Origin: Tildeniella nuda ZEHNDER 1965/U140
GTDB lineage: Bacteria; Cyanobacteriota; Cyanobacteriia; Leptolyngbyales; Leptolyngbyaceae
DNA length: 64,000 nt
Assembly (NCBI GenBank): GCA_019358895.1
Contig: JAHHIG010000007.1
Coordinates: 124,001 to 188,000, forward strand
Direction of reading: 5' to 3'
A program made the position numbers and the translations under genes. Positions 35,595-45,104 of this stretch are shown here, piece by piece (positions within the stretch are counted from its first letter, which is position 1; every line of letters starts with the position of its first letter). Under the pieces are notes generated by a model that saw only the letters and a program-made list of their open reading frames with translations, did not search any database and was not told the origin of the DNA.

Positions 35595-36251
35595 ATGGCA
35601 CATCTATTGCATATTGATTCCAGTCCACGTGGTGAACGTTGGCAAAGCCCCTCGGAACGAGGCTCGCACTCTCGCAGACTGACCAGAGAATTCGTCGAGT
35701 CCTGGAAGCAGGCGCATCCGGCGGATCTCGTGACTTATCGAGATGTTGGTCGCCATCCCGTACCTCATGTCGATGAACCGTGGATTGCAGCAGCTTACAC
35801 ACCGCTAGAGCAACGTACCCCTCAGCTTCAGGAAGCGATTCGTGTGAGCGATCGTTTGATAGACGAGTTCTTAGCGGCGGATGTCTACGTCATCGGCGTT
35901 CCTATGTACAATTTCAGCGTTCCCAGTACCTTTAAAGCGTACATCGATCAGATTGTGCGTCCGGGGCGAACGTTTGACTTTGATCCGGTTGCAACCACCA
36001 ATCGGTACAAACCACTCGTATTGGGTAAGAAGATGGTGATCATCACAGCGCGTGGTGATTCTGGCTTTGGAGTAGGAGAGCGTAACGAAAAGATGAACTA
36101 TCAAGACCCGTATTTAAGCCTGATTTTTGGGTTTATGGGCATCACTGATATCACCTTTATTTCTGTTGAGAATGATGAGTTTGGTGGTGCAAGTTTGGCG
36201 CAATCGATCGCCTCTGCTCGTACCAAAGTTGCTCAATTAGTGAACATGTAA
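35595..36251 (+). CDS. FMN-dependent NADH-azoreductase family protein
   Basis: 218 residues of flavodoxin-like fold. HIDSSPRGERWQSPSERGSHSR is the AzoR phosphate-binding start (shown split: HIDSSPRGE, then SHSRRLT). VPMYNFSVPSTFKAYIDQI is the FMN-contacting segment. It carries out two-electron reduction of quinones or azo compounds with NAD(P)H, which protects against quinone stress. It is divergent from the AraC regulator and followed after 4 bp by the DUF1772 gene. Confidence 0.92.
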   Translation: MAHLLHIDSSPRGERWQSPSERGSHSRRLTREFVESWKQAHPADLVTYRDVGRHPVPHVDEPWIAAAYTPLEQRTPQLQEAIRVSDRLIDEFLAADVYVIGVPMYNFSVPSTFKAYIDQIVRPGRTFDFDPVATTNRYKPLVLGKKMVIITARGDSGFGVGERNEKMNYQDPYLSLIFGFMGITDITFISVENDEFGGASLAQSIASARTKVAQLVNM

Positions 36252-36255
36252 GCCG

Positions 36256-36762
36256 ATGCTGCAACATCTGATGACTCAACAGCCCTATTTTGCGTTGAAG
36301 CTTCTCGCGGCACTGGGCTGCGGACTGGTAGCAGGCGTTTTCTTTGCGTTCTCAACGTTTGTGATGAATGCTCTTGCTCGACTTGAACCCAAACAGGGCA
36401 TTGGCGCTATGCAAGCCATTAATATCACAGCGATTAATCTATTGTTTATGTTGGTGCTGTTTGGTACGGCTGCGCTGTGTCTTCTTTTAGCAGTCTCTTC
36501 TTTTTTCACGTGGCATCAACCTGGTGCCGTCTACCTGCTGGTTGGTAGCCTGCTGTATCTCATCGGCACAGTAATAGTGACGATCGCCTTCAATGTGCCG
36601 CTCAATGATGCGTTGGCAACCGTCAAACCAGACAGTGCTGACGGGGCAAGCCTGTGGTCTCACTACCTGACTCATTGGACAACCTGGAATCACATTCGGA
36701 CGGTAGCGGCACTGGCAGCGTCAGCAGTGCTTACCATTGCACTTTGCGATCGAGCGGCATAG
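36256..36762 (+). CDS. DUF1772 / anthrone-oxygenase-like membrane protein
   Basis: 168 residues with four helices. VAGVFFAFSTFVMNALARL near the N-terminus, MQAINITAIN, VPLNDAL and a C-terminal WTTWNHIRTV are characteristic of DUF1772, which includes fungal anthrone oxygenases acting on aromatic polyketides. It lies 4 bp behind the azoreductase, so it is probably co-transcribed and may share a quinone-detoxifying task. That pairing is inference. Confidence 0.9.
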   Translation: MLQHLMTQQPYFALKLLAALGCGLVAGVFFAFSTFVMNALARLEPKQGIGAMQAINITAINLLFMLVLFGTAALCLLLAVSSFFTWHQPGAVYLLVGSLLYLIGTVIVTIAFNVPLNDALATVKPDSADGASLWSHYLTHWTTWNHIRTVAALAASAVLTIALCDRAA

Positions 36763-36889
36763 GTGTGAGGCTGGAGCCGGGATTAGGGACAAATCTAGGC
36801 TCTGTGGCTGATCTGGCGCTACTAAGTGGCGATCGCGTGTCTCCTGCCCTATACTCATCCGTGAGAAATTACATAGTGCGGCGAAAATC

Positions 36890-38605
36890 ATGGCGAATCG
36901 GGTAGGCAAGCAGGTCGCACATTTTTTATGTCTGAGTCTTCTTGGTATAGGCGGTGCAAGTTTACTTCAGGTGCCGAGCCTGGGGGCAGAGCGCATCATT
37001 GCCTCAGTGGGTGAACAGACTCTATCAGTACCAGTTAGTGTGTTGGCTCAATTTGCCAAAACGGGTGACATCAGTCCAGAGTTTGCACCGTTAGCAGCAG
37101 CGTTGGGTAAACCGACACTGACTCAACTACAAGGACTCTTGCTACAACGCTTCCCGACTGGAAATCCTGTCGAATTTGGACGGTTGATGTCGATTCCGCT
37201 GACAGAACCACTCTTAAAGAACATCAGCAAAGCACTGCGATCGCCCTCTGGCAAAGAAGACGTACCTGCTGTGCGGGCTGCTGTTATTCGGGCGGCTGCC
37301 ACAGGAGAGGGATTGACGTTACTGAATGTGCTGCGGCAGTTTCCGGGTGAAGTGGTCAATGTTGATGTGGTCTATACCATCAAGCTGGCAACCGAAATCG
37401 CAACGCTGACGAATTATCGAGATGCGGCAGTCAAAGCAGTGATGCAAGAATCCCAAAAGGAAGCAGCCGCATCGTCTAAAGCTAGTTTTGCTAAACTGCC
37501 AGATTTGCGCCGACCCGGTGCGTTCAAGGTGGAGCGGCGATCGCTTATGTTCAAAATTGATTCCTACCGTCCCACTCAAGCAGGTCTGGTAAAAGGCTAT
37601 ACCTTACCTATAGATTTGTATTTGCCAGAAGGATCAAAGCAAGCGGTGCCGTTAGTTGTGTTTTCCCACGGCTTTGGTGCCAATCGAGATGCTTACACCT
37701 ATCTGGCAAACCATCTCGCCTCGCATGGCATCGCGGTTGCCGCACCTCAGCATCTGGGTAGTGATTTGCAGTACCGCACGCTTTTCCTGAGCGGTAGGTT
37801 TGACTCTCTAGTCGCACCCCAAGAATACATCAGCCGATCGCTCGATATCACGTTTATGCTCAACGAACTGGAGAAGTTGGTGCTCCAGAAACCTGAACTC
37901 AAGGGCAGGCTGAACTTAAAGCAAGTAGGCGTAGTAGGCAATTCTCTGGGTGGCACAACGGCGCTCTCAGTAGCGGGTGCACCGATTAATATCGATCGCC
38001 TGCGTCACGATTGCAATGACGATCGGTTGTCGTTGAGCACCTCATTTTTGGTACAGTGTCGCGCTCAGACTGCTGCTAGACAGAATGCTGCTTTGGGCGA
38101 TCGTCGCATCAAAGCAGTGCTGGCTGCCTATCCGCTGACAAGCAGTATTTTTGGTCCCGAAAGCATAAGCAAAATCATGGTGCCGACCATAATTGTTGCA
38201 GGCAGCCAGGATGCGTTTTCGTCGCCTGTGCGAGACCAGATTCATCCCTTTCTCTGGCTCAAAACCCCACAGAAATATCTGCTCGTCATGCGACCTGGCA
38301 CTCACTTCTCGACCAGTGAAGATGCCCATGTTTCGGGCTTTCCCAAAAGCATTGTGGGCGTAGGGTTGGATGTTGGACGCAGCTACCTGCAAGCAATGAG
38401 TGTTGCCTTTTTCAAAACCTACTTAAGCGACTCGCCACAGCAATCAAACAACCTGCCGTACTTGAGTGCTGCCTACGCTAAAACCATCAGCCGCGAACCG
38501 TTGCAGTTAGACCTGATTCAAGCGCTCACACCTGCTCAACTGGAACAGGCATATGGCAACAAGCTACCTATCCCGATCGTTCCTAGCCCGATCACGACCC
38601 AGTGA
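36890..38605 (+). CDS. exported alpha/beta hydrolase with DUF1400 domain
   Basis: 571 residues. A signal peptide (about 1-32, ending GAERI) precedes a cyanobacterial DUF1400 domain (about 33-160). An alpha/beta hydrolase follows: FSHGFGANRD for the oxyanion region, nucleophile Ser352 in GNSLGG, and GSQDAF and GTHFS around the likely Asp and His. It resembles dienelactone or platelet-activating-factor hydrolases and probably cleaves an ester in the periplasm. The substrate is unknown. It stands 127 bp after the DUF1772 gene. Confidence 0.9.
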   Translation: MANRVGKQVAHFLCLSLLGIGGASLLQVPSLGAERIIASVGEQTLSVPVSVLAQFAKTGDISPEFAPLAAALGKPTLTQLQGLLLQRFPTGNPVEFGRLMSIPLTEPLLKNISKALRSPSGKEDVPAVRAAVIRAAATGEGLTLLNVLRQFPGEVVNVDVVYTIKLATEIATLTNYRDAAVKAVMQESQKEAAASSKASFAKLPDLRRPGAFKVERRSLMFKIDSYRPTQAGLVKGYTLPIDLYLPEGSKQAVPLVVFSHGFGANRDAYTYLANHLASHGIAVAAPQHLGSDLQYRTLFLSGRFDSLVAPQEYISRSLDITFMLNELEKLVLQKPELKGRLNLKQVGVVGNSLGGTTALSVAGAPINIDRLRHDCNDDRLSLSTSFLVQCRAQTAARQNAALGDRRIKAVLAAYPLTSSIFGPESISKIMVPTIIVAGSQDAFSSPVRDQIHPFLWLKTPQKYLLVMRPGTHFSTSEDAHVSGFPKSIVGVGLDVGRSYLQAMSVAFFKTYLSDSPQQSNNLPYLSAAYAKTISREPLQLDLIQALTPAQLEQAYGNKLPIPIVPSPITTQ

Positions 38606-38711
38606 ATGGCTAAATCGAAGCGACCTTGTCTCAATTTTAATGCCACCTGGCTACTTACCAGCCTAGTGCAGCGTCACGACTAGAACTTAGGGTTGGCAAA
38701 TCGGTTGTGCA

Positions 38712-39415
38712 TCAGACAATCGTGGGATAGGTTAAAAGGTCATGCCAAGTCCAGGGCTGTACTGCTAACCTGGCTCGTTGGGCTGCTGTTGTCTTAAACC
38801 GACTATGCTGCCAAATCCAGTTGAAGTAGCTCACGACCAATCGGGTTGTTACCTTCGTTTGTTACCAGACTTTGCCAAACTTGTTCTGTCGTCGATGCCA
38901 GCATCCAGTTTGCTGCCGAACAATGCCATTAGTGCGCTCCAATCGTTGTGTCTTGTCCTTGCCAATAGAGTGGAGGATCTCGGGGGGCAAGATTCGCTCG
39001 TAGCCGCCCCAGTCATCGCTGTTCCATTGCTTACAGTCCGTTTTTCCCTCACTGCTAACGACCAACGCTGCAATCAGCTCATCGGTATGGTTTCCCACGC
39101 TTGCCGCTAGAATCAATCCACTCAAATCCGCCAAGCTCACACCAATCCAGCAGTCACCGACCGCTAATGCACCGGGGAAACACTGCTTTTGTTTTTTTGC
39201 ACAAAAGACCACAATGCATCCGCACTGACTACCTCGGTTTGCACGGCTTGCACTGCCGCATTATGCACCGATTGAGCTTGTTGGCTCCCTGTCCGGACAA
39301 GGCTCACAACCGTATTGTAGGCAAGCCCACTAGTGCAGCTCATGCCTCTGAGTCTACTGCCTTCGCTATGCGCTGGTAACACTTGCCGAATCTGTTCGGG
39401 AGTGATTTGGCGATG
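38712..39415 (-). pseudogene. IS1-family transposase remnant
   Basis: The translated frame reads RQITPEQIRQVLPAHSEG, then GLAYNTVVSLVR, SADALWSFVQK, GDCWIGVSLADLSGLILAA, SDDWGGYERILPPE, RLERTNGIVRQQTG and SYFNWIWQHSRFKTTAAQ, ending TYPTIV before TGA at 38712-38714. This is the C-terminal three quarters of an IS1 transposase with its DDE-type core. The N-terminal zinc finger is missing. A TAA interrupts the frame just after NKFGKVW, near 38862. A frame change at about 39191-39198 coincides with a slippery site and may be natural. Terminal inverted repeats were not found. It lies between the hydrolase gene and a zone of broken or small genes. Confidence 0.88.
39191..39197 (-). other. slippery heptamer A AAA AAC in the IS1 remnant
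   Basis: In the upstream frame the codons are CAA AAA AAC, so the heptamer is in the correct register for a -1 shift. A -1 shift gives KKQKQCFPG and joins the two halves of the transposase. IS1 elements are known to use A6C for this purpose. Confidence 0.75.
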
Positions 39416-39794
39416 ATATGCAGTTGGCTCAACATGTCCGAAAATGAACTCAGTGCGCTTACCCAGCAGTGTGTCAGTGGCAGATGCTTTGGAGATATCG
39501 AAACTTTGCGTGACGAAACTGCGGCTTGGTCAACCGATGTCAAGATCGTAAGCAATTACCGTTGACTGCCCGCTATCCCAAAAGGAGTTGTTACCCAGGG
39601 GCATTAGCCACGATGTTTCAAGAAAAACGTGTCGATCGCTGTGCGTGATGCGACGTGGTCAGGTCGTTGAACGGTGTTGTTGTTTATCACAGCAATTTGC
39701 CCGTGGCAGCATCAAGGATCTGGAGCGACGCGATTGACACTACCTTGTAGTATCCCTATCGTGATGATCGCAAAGATCGGCAAACCTGTGTGGA
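39416..39794. other. intergenic region upstream of the IS1 remnant
   Basis: No gene is supported. An open frame on the - strand continues beyond the transposase homology to about 39530, but the residues are not recognised and it lacks a start. Confidence 0.5.
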
Positions 39795-40100
39795 ATGATT
39801 CGTATGCTTTCGGGTCTCGGCTTTCTGGTTTGCCTGGTGTTAAGTGCAGCGCTGACATTTTATCTGGTCATTTTGGGAATGACACCTGCCGGACTGCATC
39901 TTGGACTCACTAAGAGTTTGATCTACGGTACACCCGGATTCTTCAGCTTGATCATTGGGTGGTTCGCGGCGATCGTTCTGTATATTGCAGGCTGGCAAAA
40001 CAGCGCGCCCCTTCGGGTACGGAACACCCGCTTTGCCTGGTTCGCTCTTGTCGCGCTCCTGATCCTACAGCTAGGCATCCTTGTAGACTACGGTGATTGA
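39795..40100 (+). CDS. small membrane protein of unknown function
   Basis: 101 residues with three predicted helices (about 7-29, 47-67 and 79-96) joined by short loops. No family is recognised. Its last 149 bases overlap the antisense Imm1-like frame. Hydrophobicity and start position support a real gene, but conservation is untested. Confidence 0.55.
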   Translation: MIRMLSGLGFLVCLVLSAALTFYLVILGMTPAGLHLGLTKSLIYGTPGFFSLIIGWFAAIVLYIAGWQNSAPLRVRNTRFAWFALVALLILQLGILVDYGD

Positions 40101-40353
40101 CTGTAGTGCTTGGCAAGGCACACTGAACAGAATACTCGTTCCGCTGCCCGTTGCTTAAGAAGAACGCCACTTTAGCATCCGGCAACCTGGTAGCGTCAGG
40201 GTTACGAGAACTAAAGCCAGCATCACCCTCCGATCGCAAGAACATCAGCCACGCCTGATCTCGGTTGACCAAGACGCATGCCGCCCCATCAACTCGCTTG
40301 AGCCGCAGTTCAGCGTCATCGGATGCGGTGCCATTTGGTACTTTGTTTACCAT
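39952..40353 (-). pseudogene. Imm1-like immunity protein, apparently C-terminally broken
   Basis: 133 codons with an AGGA about 10 bases before the ATG. Residues about 13-85 resemble the Imm1 family: LRLKRVDGAACVLVN, LMFLRSEGDAGFSSRNP, ALPSTTV near the end. Imm1 proteins neutralise polymorphic toxins. The resemblance stops near 40100, where the sequence becomes antisense to the membrane gene at 39795 and reads like noise. This suggests that the original 3' part was lost. No toxin gene is nearby. The family call rests on recalled motif patterns and needs a profile search. Confidence 0.45.
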
Positions 40354-40452
40354 TACAACGCATCCTTACTTGTTTAGCACTACCCTTGAAGTGAAACGCA
40401 CTACACTTTTTATCAAACTATTTATTTTTTGCAGCATCACTATTCACCTCTT

Positions 40453-41856
40453 ATGCAAGTTGATACCTTACGTCGATCGCCACTATTCTCAAACCTGAGC
40501 GATGAGCAGTTGCAATGCATCGCGGGATTGGGAACTGAGATCAAGCTCGATCGCGGAACTCAGATCGCCAAGCAGGGCGATCCACCTGACGGGTTCTACA
40601 TCATTCTCGAAGGGCAAACCGAATGGACTCGTAACGTTGGTGGAGAGACTGTTCCAGCAATGACATTGGGTGCAGGAGAGGTGTTTGCCGAACTGATTTT
40701 GCTGTTGGATGAGCCATATCCCACCAGCGGACGGACGCTTACTGAGGTGCAGTTGTATAAGCTCACGCCGGATGATTTTTGGAAAATGCTGGCGCTGTGT
40801 CCTGATGTGATGCGACGGATTCTTAAAATTGCTGTGCAGCGATCGCAAATCCACGAAACCGTGACGCAACAGCAGGCAAAATTAATTTCTCTCGGTACCT
40901 TATCGGCAGGTCTTGCCCACGAGTTGAACAATCCTGCCGCTGCCGTTCGCAGCAACGTCAAAAATCTGGAAGCCACTCTACAAACGCTACCATCGCTGGC
41001 GCTCAAGCTACACCAGCAGCCAATGACAGAAAAGCAGATCGCCTTTTTAAGTGATTTGTATGAGCGCACTACAACCTCTGCGCTTCGTGCCGTTTCACTC
41101 GATACGATCGCCCACAGCGAAGCCGAAGATACCATCACAGATTGGTTAGAAGCGCATGAGGTAGCGGCTGCCTGGAAACTGGCTCCCATGTTGGTGACCG
41201 CCGGACTGGACATAGCGCAGTTGGATGAAATAACCACTCATGTTGCGCCCGATTGTTTAGGCTGCGTGCTGACCTGGCTGGAAACCACGCTCACAGGCAT
41301 CAAGCTGTTAGAAGACATCAAGCTTGGCTCAACACGAATTTCAGAGCTAATTACCGCAATGAAAAACTACTCCTACATGGATCAAGCATCGTTGCAAGCG
41401 ATCGATGTGCATGAGGGCATTGAGAACACGCTCACCATCTTAAAACACAAACTGAAGTACGGCGTGGTAGTGGAACGTGAGTATGGAGCACTGCCGCGCA
41501 TCTGTGCTTATGGTCCGCAACTCAATCAGGTGTGGACAAATTTGATTGATAATGCCATAGATGCTACTAACGGCAAAGGACATCTGTGGATTCGCACCTC
41601 ACTGGAAGGGGAGTACATCCTGGTAGAAATTGCTGATGACGGTGCTGGTATTCTACCTGAGGTACAATCGCGGATCTTCGACCAGTTTTTTACCACCAAA
41701 GAAGTCGGCAAAGGCACTGGATTAGGACTGGACATCGCTCGTCGCATTGTCATCGGACAGCATAAGGGTAAAATCAGCGTTGAGTCCAAGCCTGGAAACA
41801 CTCGCTTTCAAGTGCGACTACCCACCAATTTAGCTAGCAAAACTAACGCGAAATAA
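40453..41856 (+). CDS. histidine kinase with N-terminal cyclic-nucleotide-binding-like domain
   Basis: 467 residues from the ATG at 40453 (a TTG at 40429 is the only earlier start). Residues about 8-125 are a cNMP-type beta-roll: LFSNLSDEQLQ, GDPPDGFYIILEGQ and GEVFAELILLLDEPYPTSGR. A DHp helix follows with GTLSAGLAHELNNPAAAV, whose His is the phosphorylation site. About 130 residues of helical spacer lead to the ATPase domain: NLIDNAIDAT, ADDGAGI and GKGTGLGL. There are no membrane helices. It is probably a cytosolic sensor of a nucleotide or redox signal. The UBP zinc-finger gene starts 2 bp after its stop, so the two are coupled. No response regulator is adjacent. Confidence 0.92.
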   Translation: MQVDTLRRSPLFSNLSDEQLQCIAGLGTEIKLDRGTQIAKQGDPPDGFYIILEGQTEWTRNVGGETVPAMTLGAGEVFAELILLLDEPYPTSGRTLTEVQLYKLTPDDFWKMLALCPDVMRRILKIAVQRSQIHETVTQQQAKLISLGTLSAGLAHELNNPAAAVRSNVKNLEATLQTLPSLALKLHQQPMTEKQIAFLSDLYERTTTSALRAVSLDTIAHSEAEDTITDWLEAHEVAAAWKLAPMLVTAGLDIAQLDEITTHVAPDCLGCVLTWLETTLTGIKLLEDIKLGSTRISELITAMKNYSYMDQASLQAIDVHEGIENTLTILKHKLKYGVVVEREYGALPRICAYGPQLNQVWTNLIDNAIDATNGKGHLWIRTSLEGEYILVEIADDGAGILPEVQSRIFDQFFTTKEVGKGTGLGLDIARRIVIGQHKGKISVESKPGNTRFQVRLPTNLASKTNAK

Positions 41857-41858
41857 CC

Positions 41859-42116
41859 ATGAGTACACCCTGCACGCATCTTGACCAAATCCATCCAGTG
41901 ACACCGAGCGCTGATGGCTGTGAAGAATGTCTGACAATGGGCGATCGCTGGGTTCATCTACGCCTCTGCCAAACCTGCGGACATGTTGGCTGCTGCGATT
42001 CGTCGAAAAACAAACACGCCACTAAGCATTTTCATGCGACCAAGCATCCGATCGTCAAGTCGCTAGAGCGTGGCGAAGATTGGCGTTGGTGCTATATCGA
42101 CAATACGATCGTGTAA
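41859..42116 (+). CDS. UBP-type zinc-finger protein
   Basis: 85 residues that are almost entirely a zf-UBP domain: C5 and H7 near the start, CEECLTMGDRW, LCQTCGHVGCCDSSKNKHATKHFH and WCYIDN. In eukaryotes this fold binds the free tail of ubiquitin. Bacterial stand-alone copies are common beside cNMP histidine kinases and redox enzymes, with unknown role. It is separated from the kinase gene by 2 bp. Confidence 0.93.
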   Translation: MSTPCTHLDQIHPVTPSADGCEECLTMGDRWVHLRLCQTCGHVGCCDSSKNKHATKHFHATKHPIVKSLERGEDWRWCYIDNTIV

Positions 42117-42193
42117 TGGTGCGATCGTGTCATGGCTTACATCATCCAACCAATTTTGGAACCGCGTTGACACTGTGCCGCGATCGAACTGTA

Positions 42194-42232
42194 GCAGCCA
42201 AGGGAACTGTAGGGAATCAGGAGCTTGGCTGC
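42194..42232. terminator. hairpin between convergent UBP and glmU genes
   Basis: GCAGCCAAG (42194-42202) pairs with CTTGGCTGC (42224-42232), spanning the glmU stop codon. No T-run is present, so a terminator role is tentative. Confidence 0.35.
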
Positions 42233-43602
42233 CCATCAGACTTAGCTTTAAGCTGCCAGCCTGGTTTGATAACCTGACGAGCGCGGGCAATTACCAGACA
42301 ATCGTTGGGTACATCTTCAGTCACCGTTGAGCCAGCGGCGATGTTAACATTTTCGCCGATCGTAATGGGTGCCACTAAAACGCTGTTAGCGCCTGTTTTG
42401 GTACGATCGCCAAGCTGTGTCCGGTGCTTTTTCACGCCATCATAGTTGGCTGTAATCGTGCCCGCGCCCACGTTAACCTGACTCCCGGCAGTCGTATCAC
42501 CGAGATACGATAAGTGCGCGATGTTGGTGCGATCGCCTAGCTTTGTGTTCTTTAATTCCACAAAATTACCAATACGACAACCAGAGCCTGTTTCCACTTG
42601 CCCCCGCAAATGCGCGTAGGGACCAATGCGAGTGTTTGCTGCCACTATGCTGTCAGTAATAACTGAGTACAGCACCGTCACCTGCTTACCGATCTGGCTA
42701 TTCTCAATCAAGCTACCAGGACCAATGCGACTGCCAGCCTGGATGGTCGTTCTACCACGTAGATGGGTTTGTGGCTCGATCACGACATCCGCTTCTAGCG
42801 TCACGGTATCGTCGATCGTAATGCTGTCTGGGTCAATGAACGTCACGCCCGCTGCCATCCAGTCATCCTTAATGCGCGTTTGCAAAATGTCATAGGCGGT
42901 AGCAAGCTGTTTGCGATCGTTGATGCCTAGAATCTCCTGATAGTCCTCTACATCAACAGCCATCACTGGATCGAGGAAGTTGACGGCATCTGTCAGGTAA
43001 TATTCTTTCTGATCATTGTTAGCCGTTAGCTTGGGAAGCGCTTCTGCTAAATCAGCCCAACGGAAGCAATAAACGCCAGCATTAATCCGGCGGTTCTGCT
43101 TTTGTGCAGGCGTACAGTCTCGGTCTTCCACGATTTGCTGCAACACATTTTGGCTATTGCAAAACACCCGCCCATAGCCTTTAGGGTTGGGTAGCTGAGC
43201 GGTCAAGATCGTCGCTGCATTATGGTGTTCTCGATGAGTTTGCAGGAGGTGCTTTAACGTTTGAGGACGCAATAACGGCACATCGCCATTTAAGATAAGC
43301 AAATCACCTTGAAAGTCCTTCAAAGGCGACAGTAACTGCTGCACAGCATGTCCGGTGCCCAGTTGTACTGTCTGCTCGACAAACTCAATGTTCGTTGAGC
43401 CATCCTCGCTCTCAGTAAGCGCTTGTGTGATCAGTTCACCCCGGTAGCCCACAATCACCAACCGTCTAGTTATTTCAACGTCTGACAAACTACCAAGTAC
43501 CCACTTGACCAGGGACTTTCCGCCCAACTGATGGAGCACTTTGGGTAAGTCGGATTTCATCCGTGTGCCGCGTCCAGCAGCCAAAATTGCAACTGCTACC
43601 AT
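42217..43602 (-). CDS. glmU: bifunctional GlmU: N-acetyltransferase / uridylyltransferase
   Basis: 461 residues, full length. The N-terminal uridylyltransferase has [18 protein letters not shown] (residues about 7-24) and LNGDVPLL. The C-terminal half (about 250-450) is a left-handed beta helix of hexapeptide repeats with [14 protein letters not shown] and [13 protein letters not shown], which acetylates glucosamine 1-phosphate. The product, UDP-N-acetylglucosamine, feeds peptidoglycan and lipopolysaccharide synthesis. It is cytosolic and monocistronic here. Confidence 0.97.
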   Translation of the reverse strand: MVAVAILAAGRGTRMKSDLPKVLHQLGGKSLVKWVLGSLSDVEITRRLVIVGYRGELITQALTESEDGSTNIEFVEQTVQLGTGHAVQQLLSPLKDFQGDLLILNGDVPLLRPQTLKHLLQTHREHHNAATILTAQLPNPKGYGRVFCNSQNVLQQIVEDRDCTPAQKQNRRINAGVYCFRWADLAEALPKLTANNDQKEYYLTDAVNFLDPVMAVDVEDYQEILGINDRKQLATAYDILQTRIKDDWMAAGVTFIDPDSITIDDTVTLEADVVIEPQTHLRGRTTIQAGSRIGPGSLIENSQIGKQVTVLYSVITDSIVAANTRIGPYAHLRGQVETGSGCRIGNFVELKNTKLGDRTNIAHLSYLGDTTAGSQVNVGAGTITANYDGVKKHRTQLGDRTKTGANSVLVAPITIGENVNIAAGSTVTEDVPNDCLVIARARQVIKPGWQLKAKSDGQPSS

Positions 43603-43722
43603 TGTTGTCTGCGCTACCTATAGTTGCAATTGAGAGGAGTGCGATCGTTCGCGTCTGTCTCTCCACCATTTCACGCTCTACAGAATACCATTCATTCCTG
43701 GTAGCGTAGGAATCAGCAGCGA

Positions 43723-44769
43723 TTAAGCAGTTTGAGGCAAAGACGCTAATGCCAGCGCTAATTCGGTTGGTTCTGTTTGGAGGGCATGAATAAATTCTTC
43801 AAACTGATGCACCAATTTCGGATTGCGCCAGCCTTTTGCGGTTTCTTCTTGCAAAATGGCAAGTGCTTCGATCGGAGTAAAGGCTTTCTTGTAAGGACGT
43901 TCACTGGTCAGAGCGTCGTAGATATCAATGATTTGAAAGATCTGAGCTAAAACCGGAATTTGCTCTCCTAAAAGATTGTCTGGGTAGCCCGTTCCGTCCC
44001 AGCGCTCGTGGTGATGACGAATAATTGGCAACACGCCGCGCATGGTTCGCAGTGGTTGGCAAATCTTCACGCCAATCAGCACGTGCTGCTGCATGACTGT
44101 CCATTCTTCGGGCGTAAATTTACCTGGTTTCAGCAAAACAGCATCAGGAATGCCGACCTTGCCAATGTCATGTAGATAGCCGCCCCACATAAGATCGCGG
44201 ATTTCGATACGGGATAGTCCGAGAAACTCCCCAAAGGCTCGACCGTGAGCCATGAGGCGTTCGCAGTGGTCACCTGTGTTAGGATCACGGCTTTCTACCG
44301 TCTGCGCGATTGAAAAGAGGACTTGTTCGGCATGGTCAAGATCTTCGTTGAGGCGTTTTTGGCGAATGAGTGATTTGACGCGGGCAGAGAGTTCAAGCTG
44401 ATCAAAGGGCTTGGTCAAGAAGTCATCGCCGCCTGCCTCAATGCCTTTGAGTCGAGCACGGCGATCGTCCAGCGCTGTGACAAACACTACAGGAGTCAGC
44501 CGCGTTTGCTCGTCTTGTTTAAGACGACGGCACACTTCAAAGCCGTCCATCCCAGGCATCATGACATCGAGCAGAATCAAGTCGGGGTTGGTTGCAGCCA
44601 TAGAGTCTAACGCTGCTGGACCACTGTCCGCCTCCAACACGTCGTAGCCTTCAACTGAAAGCAAAGCAACGGCTGTTAGCCGACTGGAGGGGTTATCATC
44701 AACAACAAGCACTCTGGGTCGCTCTGTATAGAGGCGGTTCACTAAAGCAGACCTCACTATAAGGATCAC
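43723..44769 (-). CDS. response regulator with HD-GYP phosphodiesterase output
   Basis: 348 residues from GTG at 44769; a GTG at 44742 is an equally good start. The receiver (about 15-135) has VVDDN, LILLDVMMPGMDG and FLTKPF. The HD-GYP domain (about 150-335) has HDIGKVG, HHERWDGTGYP and DIYDALTSERPYK, the metal-binding and GYP motifs. It should hydrolyse cyclic di-GMP under control of a phosphorelay. No kinase is adjacent; the nearest is the cNMP kinase at 40453. Confidence 0.94.
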   Translation of the reverse strand: MILIVRSALVNRLYTERPRVLVVDDNPSSRLTAVALLSVEGYDVLEADSGPAALDSMAATNPDLILLDVMMPGMDGFEVCRRLKQDEQTRLTPVVFVTALDDRRARLKGIEAGGDDFLTKPFDQLELSARVKSLIRQKRLNEDLDHAEQVLFSIAQTVESRDPNTGDHCERLMAHGRAFGEFLGLSRIEIRDLMWGGYLHDIGKVGIPDAVLLKPGKFTPEEWTVMQQHVLIGVKICQPLRTMRGVLPIIRHHHERWDGTGYPDNLLGEQIPVLAQIFQIIDIYDALTSERPYKKAFTPIEALAILQEETAKGWRNPKLVHQFEEFIHALQTEPTELALALASLPQTA

Positions 44770-44952
44770 GCCACCTGCTTAATGGTGCACAATCAAGCAG
44801 ACGTTGTATTGGTTTATTGGCATCGAACTCTAGTATGAGCCTTCGGTTGGAGCGAGAAATCGGGTTTTCTACGGAAGTTGGTGGCGCTACGAGTTGAGTA
44901 AGTCTACTGGATCAGCGTAGATCTGACCACACCACATAGCGATCGATCGTTG

Positions 44953-45056
44953 TAGACAAGACTCGCTTCTGCGGGTTAAGGCAAGCTTAATCAGTCTGCG
45001 AAGGCAGACTTCGCCGTGTAGGCGCGGTCTCAACGACCAACCGCAGGAGTTCTGCC
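44953..45056. repeat. mobile-repeat-like palindromic element (copy A)
   Basis: CAGTCTGCGAAGGCAGACTT forms a hairpin, followed by GTGTAGGCGCGGTCTCAACG, close to GTGTAGCCGCGACTTCAGTC in the repeat near 61715. It fills most of the 335-bp gap between the HD-GYP regulator and the zinc-ribbon gene; nothing else is seen there. Confidence 0.6.
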
Positions 45057-45104
45057 AGTCAATCAGGGTAAAGCAAGTGCAAGTAATTGAGCCGATCGAC
45101 GTGG

